NCBI GenBank assembly: GCA_024689485.1
Contig: JAILDK010000066.1
Coordinates: 1-38,963, forward strand
DNA length: 38,963 nt
From: Fibrobacter sp.
Lineage (GTDB): Bacteria > Fibrobacterota > Fibrobacteria > Fibrobacterales > Fibrobacteraceae
Direction: 5' to 3'
Under the pieces are notes generated by a model that was not told where the DNA came from, did not search any database, and saw nothing but the letters and a program-made list of their open reading frames with translations. Positions 1 through 8,824 of the stretch are shown piece by piece. Position 1 is the first letter of the stretch. The number at the start of each line of letters is the position of its first letter. A program made the translations under genes and the position numbers.

Positions 1-459
1 ATTGGACTTTTCCGTCAATGCTGGCACAAGGAAGAAGGCCGCAGCGCCCGTAAAAATTGTGAAGCGACTGATCCGGAATTTGCCATAATGGAAGGGGACT
101 TGCACAATCTTTTGCCGAGCATTGGCGAAGTCAACGGGGACCGCAGCAACTTCATGTTTTCACAGTGGACGAATTCCCCGGAACCGATGTACGGCTCCTG
201 CGAATCGATCGTCGATTTTAAGAATCGCAAGTTCCAGCCGCGAAAAGAAGTGCGCGGGATGCTCGCCCGGATTTCCTTTTACATGGAACAGACCTACGGC
301 ATCAAGCTTTCCAAGGAAAGGCGTCGTCTGTTTGAAATCTGGGATCAGGAATATCCGGTGAACGCTTACGAATGCGAACGCGATGCGCGAATTTACAAGG
401 TACAAGGGGATCACAATCCGTTTGTTTACGCCAAGTGCCGTGAAGCAGGTCTGATATGA
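1..459 (+). CDS. endA: Endonuclease I (EndA/Vvn family), 5'-truncated by the window edge
   Basis: The reading frame is open from base 1 and ends at 457-459. Visible residues include CW, GRSARKNC, MEGDLHNLLP and the family signature GEVNGDRSN, then VDFKNR, a FYM helix, WD.EYPV..YECERD and KVQG.HNP. This matches the C-terminal two thirds of periplasmic endonuclease I (EndA, Vvn, Dns), which cuts DNA non-specifically using one divalent metal. The signal peptide and the EWEH..P motif with the catalytic His would lie before base 1. The Glu and Asn metal-binding region and the paired cysteines are inside the window. An ATG at base 88 exists but falls inside the conserved domain, so it is not the start. 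The stop overlaps the mfd start as ATGA, implying translational coupling. Confidence 0.9.
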   Translation: MGLFRQCWHKEEGRSARKNCEATDPEFAIMEGDLHNLLPSIGEVNGDRSNFMFSQWTNSPEPMYGSCESIVDFKNRKFQPRKEVRGMLARISFYMEQTYGIKLSKERRRLFEIWDQEYPVNAYECERDARIYKVQGDHNPFVYAKCREAGLI

Positions 460-3400
460 CGACTCTTGAATTTCCCGAGTTTTTAGCTTCCCAAAATTTT
501 GGACGCCTTTCGTCTTTTGCGGAACTCCGTTCCGGGATGCTGCACGTCGAAGGTTTGACGCCGGCGGCTTCGGCGTTGATGGTCGCGGATCGCTTTAACA
601 AGTATCCGCAGAGCATTTTGGTGGTCGTAGACGATTACCGTTCGGGCGAAGTTTGGATGCAGAACCTGCAGAGCCTTTGCGGTGAAAAGAACGTGTTCTT
701 TTTCCCGTCGCTCGGAGTGAAGCCTTATGAGCTCAAACTCCCGTTTGCGGGTATTTTGGAAGAACGTTTAAAGTTCTTCAGAGCATCCCAGGGCAAGCTT
801 CCCTTGATTGCGGTTTGCCCGTTGGATTCCTTGCTGCTCCGTTTGCCGGAGCCGAAAGCCTTGGAACAGAAAAAGCTCGTGTTCCGCAAGGGCGATGTAG
901 TGGATCCGCTGTCGCTGCGCAAAACGCTCGGCGATATGGGTTATACGGAACAGCCCGTGGTGAGTACGGTCGGCGAATTTTCGATCCGCGGCTGCATTGT
1001 GGACATCAACCTGTTCATGCAAGATCACCCGGTGCGTTTTGAATTCTTTGGCGATGAAATCGAAAGCATCCGTTCGTTCGATATCTTTTCCCAGCGTTCG
1101 ATCGAAGAACTCGAAAAGGTCGAAGTTTATCCGCACGGAGAGTTCACCCTTTCTGTCGAAGAAAAGTCCAAGGTTCCGCTCGAAGAAGAAGAGCTCATCT
1201 GGTGGCGTCGCCCGGAATATGAAAGTTTAACATCGAGCATCTTCGATTACATGCCCGATGCGGCGATTGTCTTTGACAAACTTTCCGTTTTGGAAGAGTC
1301 CGCGGCAAAGCTCGGCGCCGCCCATGTGAAGGCTTACGAAAAGGCGATTTCCTTTAACCAGAAAGTTTTTCCGCCGATCGATCTGTGGTGGCGCATGGAA
1401 ACATTCCAGGGTGAAATCGCAAAGCGGGTCGCTCTGGATTTGACCCGCGCCCGCATGGAATCTCCGGACTGGATTTCGATTGAGGCGCGGCAGCAGACCA
1501 AAGGCGTTTCGGGGACGAGCGGCCTTGTCAAGGAAATCGAAGGCTTTGATGCGCAGGGCGGTTTGGTTTACCTCGTCGCCCATTCCGAAGGGAGCGCCCA
1601 GCGTGTACAGCATTTGTTCGACGGCGCTCCGATTGCGGGCATTTTAATCGGCGATCTTTCGGACGGCTTCTGGGTTGAATCCGAAAATGTCGCCTTTCTC
1701 ACGGAAGCGGGAATCTTTAACCGCACAGGCAAGGTGCGCCGTAAACGCTCCGTCTCCGGATCGATTTCGGACGCGCTCCTCGTCGAAAGCTTGACCCGTG
1801 GCGATTTTGTCGTGCACGAAGATCACGGCATTGGCCGCTACATGGGACTTGTCCGTGAAAAAATCAACGGCGGCCTCGTGGACTGCATTCAGCTCGATTA
1901 CGCGGACGGTGACCGCTTAAAGTTCCCGGTCTCGGATTTGCGGAAAATTGAAAAGCTTCCGAGTACAGAAGAAGAAACCGTTCCGGAACTCGCACATCTC
2001 GGCAGCAAGAGTTGGGAAAAGCTCAAAGAACGCGTCAAAAAGCGCGTCATCAAAATCGCTCGCGAACTGGTGCAACTTTATGCCAAGCGCGAGCTCATCG
2101 AGGGCTTTCCGTTCCCGCCCGATAGCCGTATGCAAAAGGAATTCGAAGACGCGTTCGAATATGAGCCGACTCCGGATCAGGTGCGTGCAACCAAGGAAAT
2201 CAAGGAAGACATGGAAAATACCCGTCCGATGGACCGCCTCGTTTGCGGTGACGTCGGATTCGGTAAAACGGAAGTGGCGATGCGCGCCGCTTTCAAATGC
2301 GCCTCTTCGCAAAAGCAGGTCGCGGTGCTTGTGCCGACGACGATCCTTGCCGCCCAGCATTACGAAACTTTCAAGGAACGCTTTGCCGCGTTCCCGTTCA
2401 ACATCGCCTTGGTAAACCGTTACAAGACGGCCGCAGAAAAGAAGAAAATTTTCAAGGATGTTTCCGAAGGCAAGATTGACATTGTCGTGGGAACGCATGC
2501 GCTTCTTTCCAATCAAAGCGCCTTCAAGGACTTGGGACTTTTGATCATCGATGAAGAGCAAAAGTTCGGGGTGAAGCAGAAGGAACACTTGCGCGAATTG
2601 CGTTTGACGGTCGATACGCTCAGCATGAGCGCGACGCCGATTCCGCGTTCCTTGCACCTTTCGCTGACCGGCGTGCGCGATATTTCGCTCATCAACACGC
2701 CTCCGATGAACCGCTTGCCTGTGGAAACGAAAATCATCCAGCGGGACGATACGGTTCTTGCCGAAGCAATTCACGACGAACTGGCCCGCGGCGGTCAGGT
2801 GTTTGTGGTGAACGATCGAGTGCAGTCGATAGAACATTTGGCAGAAGACATCGAAGCGATGGCTCCGAATGCCCGTGTGGCGGTCGCGCACGGTCAAATG
2901 GAAGATCACGATTTGGAACGTGTCATGGACGCCTTTATCAAGGGCGACTTCGACGTGCTTGTGAGTACGAGCATTATTGAAAGCGGCCTGGACGTTCCGA
3001 ATGCGAATACGATTCTCATTATGAATGCGCATCATTTTGGCATCAGTCAGCTGTACCAGATGCGCGGACGTGTGGGACGTTCGGATGTGCTCGCTTACGC
3101 TTACCTTGTGATTCCGAAGAACGAAGCGATTTCGGCGGAATCGACAAAGCGTTTGCAGGCCTTGGAACAGTTCACGGATCTCGGCAGCGGCTATCAGCTC
3201 GCGATGCGCGATTTGGAAATCCGTGGCGCAGGAAACCTGCTCGGTTCGGAACAGCACGGCTTTATCGCCGAAGTTGGCTTTGAAACGTATGTGCGCCTTG
3301 TCCGCGAAGCCGTCGAAGAATTGCGTGGCGGTGGGGAAGAATCTTCCAAGGTGCAGCCCCGTGTGGAACTTTCGATCGACGCCTTCTTGCCCGAAACGTA

Positions 3401-3893
3401 CATCACCGATGGCCTTTCCCGCATTTCGATTTACCAACGCTTGGCAAGAACGACCAAGCCCGAAGATTTGCCACCGCTCCTTTCGGAACTCGAAGACCGC
3501 TTTGGTCCAGTGCCGGATGCGGTGAAAAAGCTCTTCCTCGTAACGGAAGTGGCGATGATCGCTGCAAAGCTCCGCATTCAGGGCATCGAAGCGCGCCGAG
3601 GAATGCTTGTGTTCACCTTTGTGGAATTCCCGCCACCCGATCCGAAACTGCTCGCCGAACTTATCGCGGTATCTCCGTTCGGCATGCGCTACGTGGGAAG
3701 CTCTCCGCTGCAAGGAGCCGTGGAACTCGGGCCCGCCCTTTCGAATGAAGCCGCTGCCGAAGCGGCTCTCAGGCTCTTCCGCGCCTTTGCCACGGTCATT
3801 CCAGAAAAGCCCGCAGAAGCTCCGAAGCCGCTTCCCAAAATGCCTGCAGTCGAAACACCGGCCCCCGCGCCGAGTCCGAAAAAAAAAGGCTAA
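456..3893 (+). CDS. mfd: Transcription-repair coupling factor Mfd
   Basis: The 1145-residue product is the ATP-dependent translocase that removes RNA polymerase stalled at DNA lesions and recruits UvrA. Domains in order: an N-terminal UvrB-like module (about 1-330), a CarD-like RNA polymerase-interaction domain (about 448-510, starting VVHEDHGIGRYMG), an SF2 helicase core with Walker A GDVGFGKTE near 600, DEEQKFG near 697 and SATPIPRS near 724, then the second RecA lobe with STSIIESGLDVPN and QMRGRVGRS, RGAGNLLGSEQHG, and the C-terminal TRCF D7 domain. Length is typical. The ATG at 456 overlaps the endA stop. The C-terminus is a Pro/Ala-rich tail ending in an A9 run (3879-3887) coding KKKG-stop. 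A coding-looking extension sits in the +1 frame immediately after it (see findings). Confidence 0.97.
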   Translation: MTTLEFPEFLASQNFGRLSSFAELRSGMLHVEGLTPAASALMVADRFNKYPQSILVVVDDYRSGEVWMQNLQSLCGEKNVFFFPSLGVKPYELKLPFAGILEERLKFFRASQGKLPLIAVCPLDSLLLRLPEPKALEQKKLVFRKGDVVDPLSLRKTLGDMGYTEQPVVSTVGEFSIRGCIVDINLFMQDHPVRFEFFGDEIESIRSFDIFSQRSIEELEKVEVYPHGEFTLSVEEKSKVPLEEEELIWWRRPEYESLTSSIFDYMPDAAIVFDKLSVLEESAAKLGAAHVKAYEKAISFNQKVFPPIDLWWRMETFQGEIAKRVALDLTRARMESPDWISIEARQQTKGVSGTSGLVKEIEGFDAQGGLVYLVAHSEGSAQRVQHLFDGAPIAGILIGDLSDGFWVESENVAFLTEAGIFNRTGKVRRKRSVSGSISDALLVESLTRGDFVVHEDHGIGRYMGLVREKINGGLVDCIQLDYADGDRLKFPVSDLRKIEKLPSTEEETVPELAHLGSKSWEKLKERVKKRVIKIARELVQLYAKRELIEGFPFPPDSRMQKEFEDAFEYEPTPDQVRATKEIKEDMENTRPMDRLVCGDVGFGKTEVAMRAAFKCASSQKQVAVLVPTTILAAQHYETFKERFAAFPFNIALVNRYKTAAEKKKIFKDVSEGKIDIVVGTHALLSNQSAFKDLGLLIIDEEQKFGVKQKEHLRELRLTVDTLSMSATPIPRSLHLSLTGVRDISLINTPPMNRLPVETKIIQRDDTVLAEAIHDELARGGQVFVVNDRVQSIEHLAEDIEAMAPNARVAVAHGQMEDHDLERVMDAFIKGDFDVLVSTSIIESGLDVPNANTILIMNAHHFGISQLYQMRGRVGRSDVLAYAYLVIPKNEAISAESTKRLQALEQFTDLGSGYQLAMRDLEIRGAGNLLGSEQHGFIAEVGFETYVRLVREAVEELRGGGEESSKVQPRVELSIDAFLPETYITDGLSRISIYQRLARTTKPEDLPPLLSELEDRFGPVPDAVKKLFLVTEVAMIAAKLRIQGIEARRGMLVFTFVEFPPPDPKLLAELIAVSPFGMRYVGSSPLQGAVELGPALSNEAAAEAALRLFRAFATVIPEKPAEAPKPLPKMPAVETPAPAPSPKKKG

Positions 3894-3976
3894 GCGGCGA
3901 CCGGCTGTAAAAATCGCTTTCAAGGAACATCCGTCCCGCTTTGAACAGAAGTTCCGCTCGGAATGGTTAGAACATC

Positions 3977-4008
3977 AAAAAAACGCTCGGTAAAACCGAG
4001 CGTTTTTT
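3977..4008. terminator. Bidirectional intrinsic terminator between mfd and the acidic hypothetical gene
   Basis: A perfect 7-bp GC-rich stem, CGCTCGG (3984-3990) and CCGAGCG (3996-4002), encloses a TAAAA loop. It is flanked by seven A on the left and six T on the right, so it can terminate both the rightward mfd transcript and the leftward dapA-acidic protein transcript. Confidence 0.9.
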
Positions 4009-4029
4009 GCTTTAAGCTTTGAAAACGGA

Positions 4030-4596
4030 TTACTTTTCGTCTTCGTCCGCGTAGGCTTCCTGCATCTTCTTCAGAGCAGCCTTCGGGTCGAGTTCGATTT
4101 CTTCCGAAGCGTCTTCCACGAGGGATGCGAATTCATCGTACCAGTCGGTGTAGATTTCCACCTGGAGATGATCCGGACCCGGGAGGGTCAGACGCACGCC
4201 GCATTCGTCACCGATGCGTTCGTTGTAATTGTCGAGTTCCGGCTTCAGAAGAGCGAGGTCCATGCCGTCGAGATCTTCCGGGTCGAGCCAAATCGGAGCT
4301 TCCTTGCCTTCTTCGGAATCGTCTTCCACGACTTCGCCGTCTTCTTCGCAGCTCAGGTCATCTTCTTCTTCGTCGATGCCTGCGTTGTAATAGAATTCTT
4401 CGTCTTCCAGATAGAGCGTTTCCACGAAAACGCACTTGGAACCGAGAGCCTTGGCGACTTCGACGAATTCCTGGAAATTACCGCCGAAATAGCGGCAGGT
4501 TTCTGCGTCCGAATTGATTTCCTGAACAGGAACCGGCAAAAAACCGTAGTTCTTCAGGTTTTCAAAAATTTCGTCAGTCACAGTCTTTTCTGCCAT
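4030..4596 (-). CDS. Acidic hypothetical protein downstream of dapA
   Basis: The 188-residue soluble protein has no signal peptide or membrane segment. It is strongly acidic, with an Asp/Glu-dense stretch from about residue 65 to 105. The rest looks like a compact alpha/beta fold, with an N-terminal helix, a KCVFVETL strand region and a C-terminal TDWYDEFASLVED helix region. I do not recognise the family. The start has a clear AAGGAG Shine-Dalgarno at good spacing. It lies 10 bases after the dapA stop on the same strand, so the two are probably co-transcribed. Nothing in the sequence shows what it does. Confidence 0.8.
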   Translation of the reverse strand: MAEKTVTDEIFENLKNYGFLPVPVQEINSDAETCRYFGGNFQEFVEVAKALGSKCVFVETLYLEDEEFYYNAGIDEEEDDLSCEEDGEVVEDDSEEGKEAPIWLDPEDLDGMDLALLKPELDNYNERIGDECGVRLTLPGPDHLQVEIYTDWYDEFASLVEDASEEIELDPKAALKKMQEAYADEDEK

Positions 4597-4606
4597 GGTA
4601 AACTCC

Positions 4607-5563
4607 TTAGCCGTGATACTTGAGAAGGGAAGGTGCCTTTTCGCGGATGAGCTTCATGATGCGAGCTTCTGCTTCGTCACCACGGGCTGTATCGCGGACG
4701 CTGCACATCGGCTGGAACAGCGGGCTGTTGAACATCGTTCCGAGAGGGATCGGGTTCTTACGGCAGAACGTCGATTCCACGTAGTCACGAGCTGCATCCT
4801 GCAGATCGTCGCACTTCTGGGCTTCACCCTTCTGGAATGCGTTGTAAAGGTCGACAAAGATCTTTGCCGCTTCCGGAATGTTCGCCGTGGCGCTCACGAG
4901 GCCCGTGCCGCCGAGTTCGAGCATGTCGATGAAGAATCCATCTTCGCCGGAAAGAACGGTAAAGTCGTTATTCTTGGTTTCCTTGATCACGCGAACGGTG
5001 TCTTCGTGATACTTTTCGCCGATGCGGAAATCAACAGCCTGCTTGAGACCGATGATGTTCTTGTCTTCGGAGAGGGAAATCAAGGTGTCCGGATGGACGT
5101 AGCTTGCGGTACGGCCCGGGACGTTGTAAATGATGATCTTGGCGCCGGTTTCGGAGCTCAAGGTCTTGAAATGCTTTTCGATGCCTTCCTGGGACGGGTT
5201 GTTGTAATAGCCCGTGACGCAGAGAACGGGGACTTCGGCAATCTTTTCCACTTCCTGAATCATTTCAACCGATTCACGGGTGCAGTTGGAACCTGCACCG
5301 GCAATGACCGGAACGCGCCCGTCCACGTAGTCGAGCGTGAACTTGATGATGTCCAAATGCTGCTTGTGGGTAACCGTCGCACTCTGACCAGTGGTGCCGA
5401 CAGGGAGAATGCCGGAAACGCCCGCGTTGATCAGGTCGTCGATCATCTTTTTCATTTTTTCATAATCGATCGAATTATGAAGGTTCTTGGGATCGTCGTC
5501 CTTGAGGGGCGTAAAGAGAGCGGGAAAAACCCCGCAAAGTTGAGAAGCGTTTGTAATCTGCAT
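4607..5563 (-). CDS. dapA: 4-hydroxy-tetrahydrodipicolinate synthase (DapA family)
   Basis: The 318-residue TIM-barrel aldolase condenses pyruvate with aspartate semialdehyde, the first committed step to meso-diaminopimelate and lysine. Visible signatures are GTTGQSAT (56-63; E. coli has GTTGESAT), GYYNNPSQEG (118-127), YNVPGRT with the catalytic Tyr146 and substrate Arg151, and the Schiff-base Lys174 in GLKQA. Length is slightly above the usual 290-300. The ATG at 5563 has only a weak Shine-Dalgarno. The gene is divergent from the GH74 gene across 165 bases and leads into the acidic hypothetical gene. A related pyruvate-dependent aldolase such as NanA is less likely given the Tyr and Arg context. 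Confidence 0.9.
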   Translation of the reverse strand: MQITNASQLCGVFPALFTPLKDDDPKNLHNSIDYEKMKKMIDDLINAGVSGILPVGTTGQSATVTHKQHLDIIKFTLDYVDGRVPVIAGAGSNCTRESVEMIQEVEKIAEVPVLCVTGYYNNPSQEGIEKHFKTLSSETGAKIIIYNVPGRTASYVHPDTLISLSEDKNIIGLKQAVDFRIGEKYHEDTVRVIKETKNNDFTVLSGEDGFFIDMLELGGTGLVSATANIPEAAKIFVDLYNAFQKGEAQKCDDLQDAARDYVESTFCRKNPIPLGTMFNSPLFQPMCSVRDTARGDEAEARIMKLIREKAPSLLKYHG

Positions 5564-5645
5564 AGGTAGCTATAAAATAGACAAAAATTAGGGTGGATTT
5601 CTCACATTTTTTGCGGAAAATGAAAAATATTACGCGTTTTTTTAC

Positions 5646-5707
5646 TTTCAACTCGTCCAAGTTGAAATATTTGGAACAAAAGGGTATAAATTTAGTTCGG
5701 ATACCCT
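5646..5707. promoter_or_regulatory. Two inverted repeats between divergent dapA and GH74 genes
   Basis: Inverted repeat 1 is TTTCAACT (5646-5653) with AGTTGAAA (5660-5667). Inverted repeat 2 is AGGGTAT (5681-5687) with ATACCCT (5701-5707). Both are perfect and sit 22-83 bases before the GH74 start. They could be operators for sugar-responsive control of the secreted hydrolase or RNA hairpins in its leader. No T-run follows either, so they are not terminators. The Shine-Dalgarno AGGTGG is at 5717-5722. Confidence 0.4.
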
Positions 5708-5728
5708 AAAATTAATAGGTGGTGTGTT

Positions 5729-8599
5729 ATGATGAAGATTGGGAAGTCCCTGGCTGCTCTTACGCTGGGAACGTGTGTGGCATCTACTTCTTTTGCTGCA
5801 GATGCGGATTACAAATGGAGCAATGTGAGCATGGGCGGTGGCGGTTTTGTGTCTGCCGTGCTCGCTTCTAAAATTGAACAGAACGTTTTTTATGCTCGAA
5901 CCGACGTGGGTGGCGCATACCGTTGGAACGAGTCGAGTGCCCATTGGGAATCGATGATGGACTGGGTCGATTTTTCGGAACTCGGTCTTTTGGGTGTTGA
6001 AGCGATGGGCATTGACCCGAAAACGGAAGGCGTCGTTTATTTGATGACGGGTACGAGCTACTTTAGCAGTGGCCGCAGCGCGTTCCTGCGTTCTTCGGAT
6101 TACGGTAAAAGCTGGGAAATCCTCTACACGTGGGATGAAACCGGTGAAAAGGGCGATATCGTAAAGTTCTTTGGCGTGCACGGTAACGGCATGGGACGTG
6201 GCAACGGTGAAGCCTTGGCAATTGACGAAAACAATCCGGATAATTTGTTCTACGGTTCTCGTCGTTCGGGCCTTTGGAAGTCGACGAACAACGGTTCTTC
6301 TTGGAGCCATGTCGACGCTTGGACAACGGCTGCGGGCAGCGATACGACTTGGAACGGTTCGGGCTTTAGCTTTGTGCAGTACGCGCCGGGTTCTTCCAAG
6401 GTGCTTTACGCCGGTTTCCTTCGCGACGGTACAAAGTCCAACGGTACTTTTGAAAACGTCTTTACTTCGACGGATGGCGGCTCTACTTGGAAGGCTTTGC
6501 CGATTCCGGATTCGTTGCGCAGTACGTCTGGCGGAAGCATTGTGCGCCTGATGCCGCAGCGTGCGGTCGTTTCTTCGGATGGCTCGAAACTGACGGTGAC
6601 TTTTGCCGACGGCGCTGGTCCGCACTCGATGATGTGGGATGAAGGCTGGGGCATGATCTATGATGGCTTCGGTCGCGGTGCCGTGTTGCAGTACGATGTG
6701 TCTGCGGGTACCTGGTCCGATGTCTCGCCGGAAAACTTTATCGATGACGGTGGCGATGCGCAGTATGACAACGTCGACGTGCAGGCGATGGCGGAATGCG
6801 AAACGGCCGGTGGCGATGACTGTGAAAACAATTACCCGTATATTGCTCCGTATGGCGGCATTGCGATCAACCCGAATAATTCCGATGAAATGGTCGTGAC
6901 AACGGAAGGTTATCGTGGTCCGCAGTTCTGGTACACGGCTACGAGCGACACGAGCGGTACCTGGAGCGATCAGTGGGGTACAAATATTTACCACACGACC
7001 GATGGCGGTAAAACTTGGGTGGCAAGCTTCAAGTACTACTGGATGGAAGGCGGCTACTATCCGACGACCCAGCAGATGGATGAAAACGGCGTCGGTTGGA
7101 TGCACAACGGTTCTATTCACTGGTCCGGTAGCGTGGCGATTGACCCGTTCAATCATGACCGCGTTTTTGTAAGCTCGGGTAACGGTATTTTCCGCACCGA
7201 GAATATGTCGGATTACACGGTGATCCCGGCTGGAACCTACGATACTACGACAAACTACTACTACTCCAGTGATGAGGCTGTCCAGAATCAGGTCTGGAAG
7301 TTCTCGGCTCACGGAATTGAAGAAACGGTTCCGTATGAAGTGGCAAGCATTCCGGGTGGACCGCTTATTACTGTGACAGCGGACTATGATGGCTTTAGAC
7401 ACGATGATATTGCAAAGTATCCGAGCCATCGTCATTTGACGAGCGTGAGCGGCAAGTATGTTTCTTTGGGCTCTACCTGGGGTCTTGCTTATGCTCCGGT
7501 TTCCGGAACGCTTGTGAAGGTGACGGATGCGCGTTCGTATAAGGACACTTATAACACGATTCCTATCGATCCGGTGCAGTTCTCGACGGACAGCGGTAAG
7601 ACTTGGACCGTGGAAACTTATGTAAGCCTCGATGAAACGCTGAAGGGCGGCACGGTTGCTATTTCTGCGGACGGTGCAACTACGCTTTGGGTGCCGGGCA
7701 ATTCGGGCGCGGCGGTTTATCGCAAGGCAAATTCCGCTTGGAATAAGGTCTCTGGTATTGATAACAACTCTTTTGTGGTGGGCGATGCCAAGAATGCGAA
7801 TGTGTTCTACGCTTACAACCGCACGACGGGTGTTTTCTACAAGAGTACTGACCAGGGCGCAAGCTTTGCCAAGGTAAGCGAACCGGGTACGAGCAATGAC
7901 AAGAAGTTCCGTTCGATTCCGGGTTATGAAGGCGACTTGTGGCTCCCGGTGGCTGTGCGCGATGATAACGGCAATCCGAAGAGCGGCTCTTTGAAGCATT
8001 CGACGGATGGCGGTGCCACTTGGACGGATGTCAGCGGCATGGCTTACTGCGAAGCGGTCGGCTACGGCATTTCCAAAACGGGCACTGGTTATCCGGCCAT
8101 CTACGCTTTCGGTAAGGTGGATGATGTTCTGGGCGTTTACGTGAGCGATGACCAGGGTGCAACTTGGACGCGTGTGAACGATGACGCTCACGAATACGGT
8201 GGACTGGCAAACGGTGAATTTGTGATGGGCGATATGAATACTTATGGTGTCGTTTACATGAGTACCGCAGGTCGCGGCATTGCAGCCCGTGTCCCGAGCG
8301 ATTGGGAAATGGGAACCTCGGAATCTTCTGCCGCTGTGAAGTCCGTTCCGCAGCAGGAAACGACGGTGAAGTTCAGCAAGCTCGCGACTCTCGAAGGTTC
8401 GAACCTGAATTTGACGGTGAACAATTCCCGCGTGAACGTCGCCCTGTTCGATCTCAAGGGTAACCGCATCTTTAGCAAGAGCTACACTTCTTCGACGGTG
8501 CTTCCGCTGAATGAAATGGTGAACTCCCGCGGCGCGTACATTGTCCGTGTCACGAGCGGCTCGACCCAGATGTTGACAGCGAAGGTGAATTTGCACTAG
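5729..8599 (+). CDS. Secreted GH74 xyloglucan hydrolase (xyloglucanase or oligoxyloglucan hydrolase)
   Basis: The 956-residue protein has an N-terminal signal peptide (cleavage likely after ASTSFA near 24). The two-lobed seven-bladed propeller of glycoside hydrolase family 74 follows, beginning YKWSNVSMGGGGF and ARTDVGGAYRW; the Asp in RTDVGG matches a conserved catalytic acid of the family. At least eight Asp-box repeats of the S-x-D-x-G-x-x-W type are present, e.g. SSDYGKSW, STDGGSTW, TTDGGKTW and STDQGASF. GH74 enzymes cut the beta-1,4-glucan backbone of xyloglucan. The last ~70 residues (VNVALFDLKGNRIFSK... to ...AKVNLH) resemble a type IX secretion C-terminal target domain, so surface display or export is likely. 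The start is ATG 5729 or 5732. Exact mode (endo or exo) cannot be read from sequence. Confidence 0.9.
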   Translation: MMKIGKSLAALTLGTCVASTSFAADADYKWSNVSMGGGGFVSAVLASKIEQNVFYARTDVGGAYRWNESSAHWESMMDWVDFSELGLLGVEAMGIDPKTEGVVYLMTGTSYFSSGRSAFLRSSDYGKSWEILYTWDETGEKGDIVKFFGVHGNGMGRGNGEALAIDENNPDNLFYGSRRSGLWKSTNNGSSWSHVDAWTTAAGSDTTWNGSGFSFVQYAPGSSKVLYAGFLRDGTKSNGTFENVFTSTDGGSTWKALPIPDSLRSTSGGSIVRLMPQRAVVSSDGSKLTVTFADGAGPHSMMWDEGWGMIYDGFGRGAVLQYDVSAGTWSDVSPENFIDDGGDAQYDNVDVQAMAECETAGGDDCENNYPYIAPYGGIAINPNNSDEMVVTTEGYRGPQFWYTATSDTSGTWSDQWGTNIYHTTDGGKTWVASFKYYWMEGGYYPTTQQMDENGVGWMHNGSIHWSGSVAIDPFNHDRVFVSSGNGIFRTENMSDYTVIPAGTYDTTTNYYYSSDEAVQNQVWKFSAHGIEETVPYEVASIPGGPLITVTADYDGFRHDDIAKYPSHRHLTSVSGKYVSLGSTWGLAYAPVSGTLVKVTDARSYKDTYNTIPIDPVQFSTDSGKTWTVETYVSLDETLKGGTVAISADGATTLWVPGNSGAAVYRKANSAWNKVSGIDNNSFVVGDAKNANVFYAYNRTTGVFYKSTDQGASFAKVSEPGTSNDKKFRSIPGYEGDLWLPVAVRDDNGNPKSGSLKHSTDGGATWTDVSGMAYCEAVGYGISKTGTGYPAIYAFGKVDDVLGVYVSDDQGATWTRVNDDAHEYGGLANGEFVMGDMNTYGVVYMSTAGRGIAARVPSDWEMGTSESSAAVKSVPQQETTVKFSKLATLEGSNLNLTVNNSRVNVALFDLKGNRIFSKSYTSSTVLPLNEMVNSRGAYIVRVTSGSTQMLTAKVNLH

Positions 8600-8803
8600 G
8601 AATGATCAATTAGCAATTATCAGGAACTTGGAATGGACTTTCTACTGTGGAATGGACGTTGTACAGTGGAAGGGAAATTCTGAGAGAATGATCAATTAAC
8701 AATTATCAGGAATTCGGAATGGATTTTCTACTGTAGAAGATCTCTTCAGAGTTAAATTGTTAATTGTTAATTGATAATTGTTAATTGATAATCGATAATT
8801 TCC
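8600..8803. repeat. AT-rich intergenic repeat island with direct and inverted copies
   Basis: A 53-base unit occurs twice in direct orientation, 8600-8652 and 8686-8738, differing at five positions. An 18-base segment in the second copy (8691-8708) recurs as a perfect inverted copy at 8772-8789, inside a run of overlapping TTAATTG/TTGATAAT words (about 8755-8803). No coding potential is seen. The inverted copies could fold into a long stem after the GH74 stop, but there is no clean T-tract. Confidence 0.85.
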
Positions 8804-8824
8804 CTTTTGAATCTCGGAGTTTGC

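Noticed and set aside
1917-3923. A 668-codon minus-strand frame opposite mfd
   Set aside because: No motif, Phe/Arg/His-rich, and fully inside the Mfd helicase coding region.
4595-5569. A 324-codon plus-strand frame opposite dapA
   Set aside because: dapA has Schiff-base Lys, Tyr and GTTG motif; the plus-strand frame is an antisense artefact.
5648-8596. A 982-codon open frame on the minus strand opposite GH74
   Set aside because: It mirrors a clear GH74 gene with signal peptide and Asp boxes; the antisense product is Arg/His/Ile-rich with no domain, an artefact of codon bias.
8755-8803. CRISPR array
   Set aside because: The repeats are short, overlapping AT words without unique spacers of even length, and no cas genes are present.
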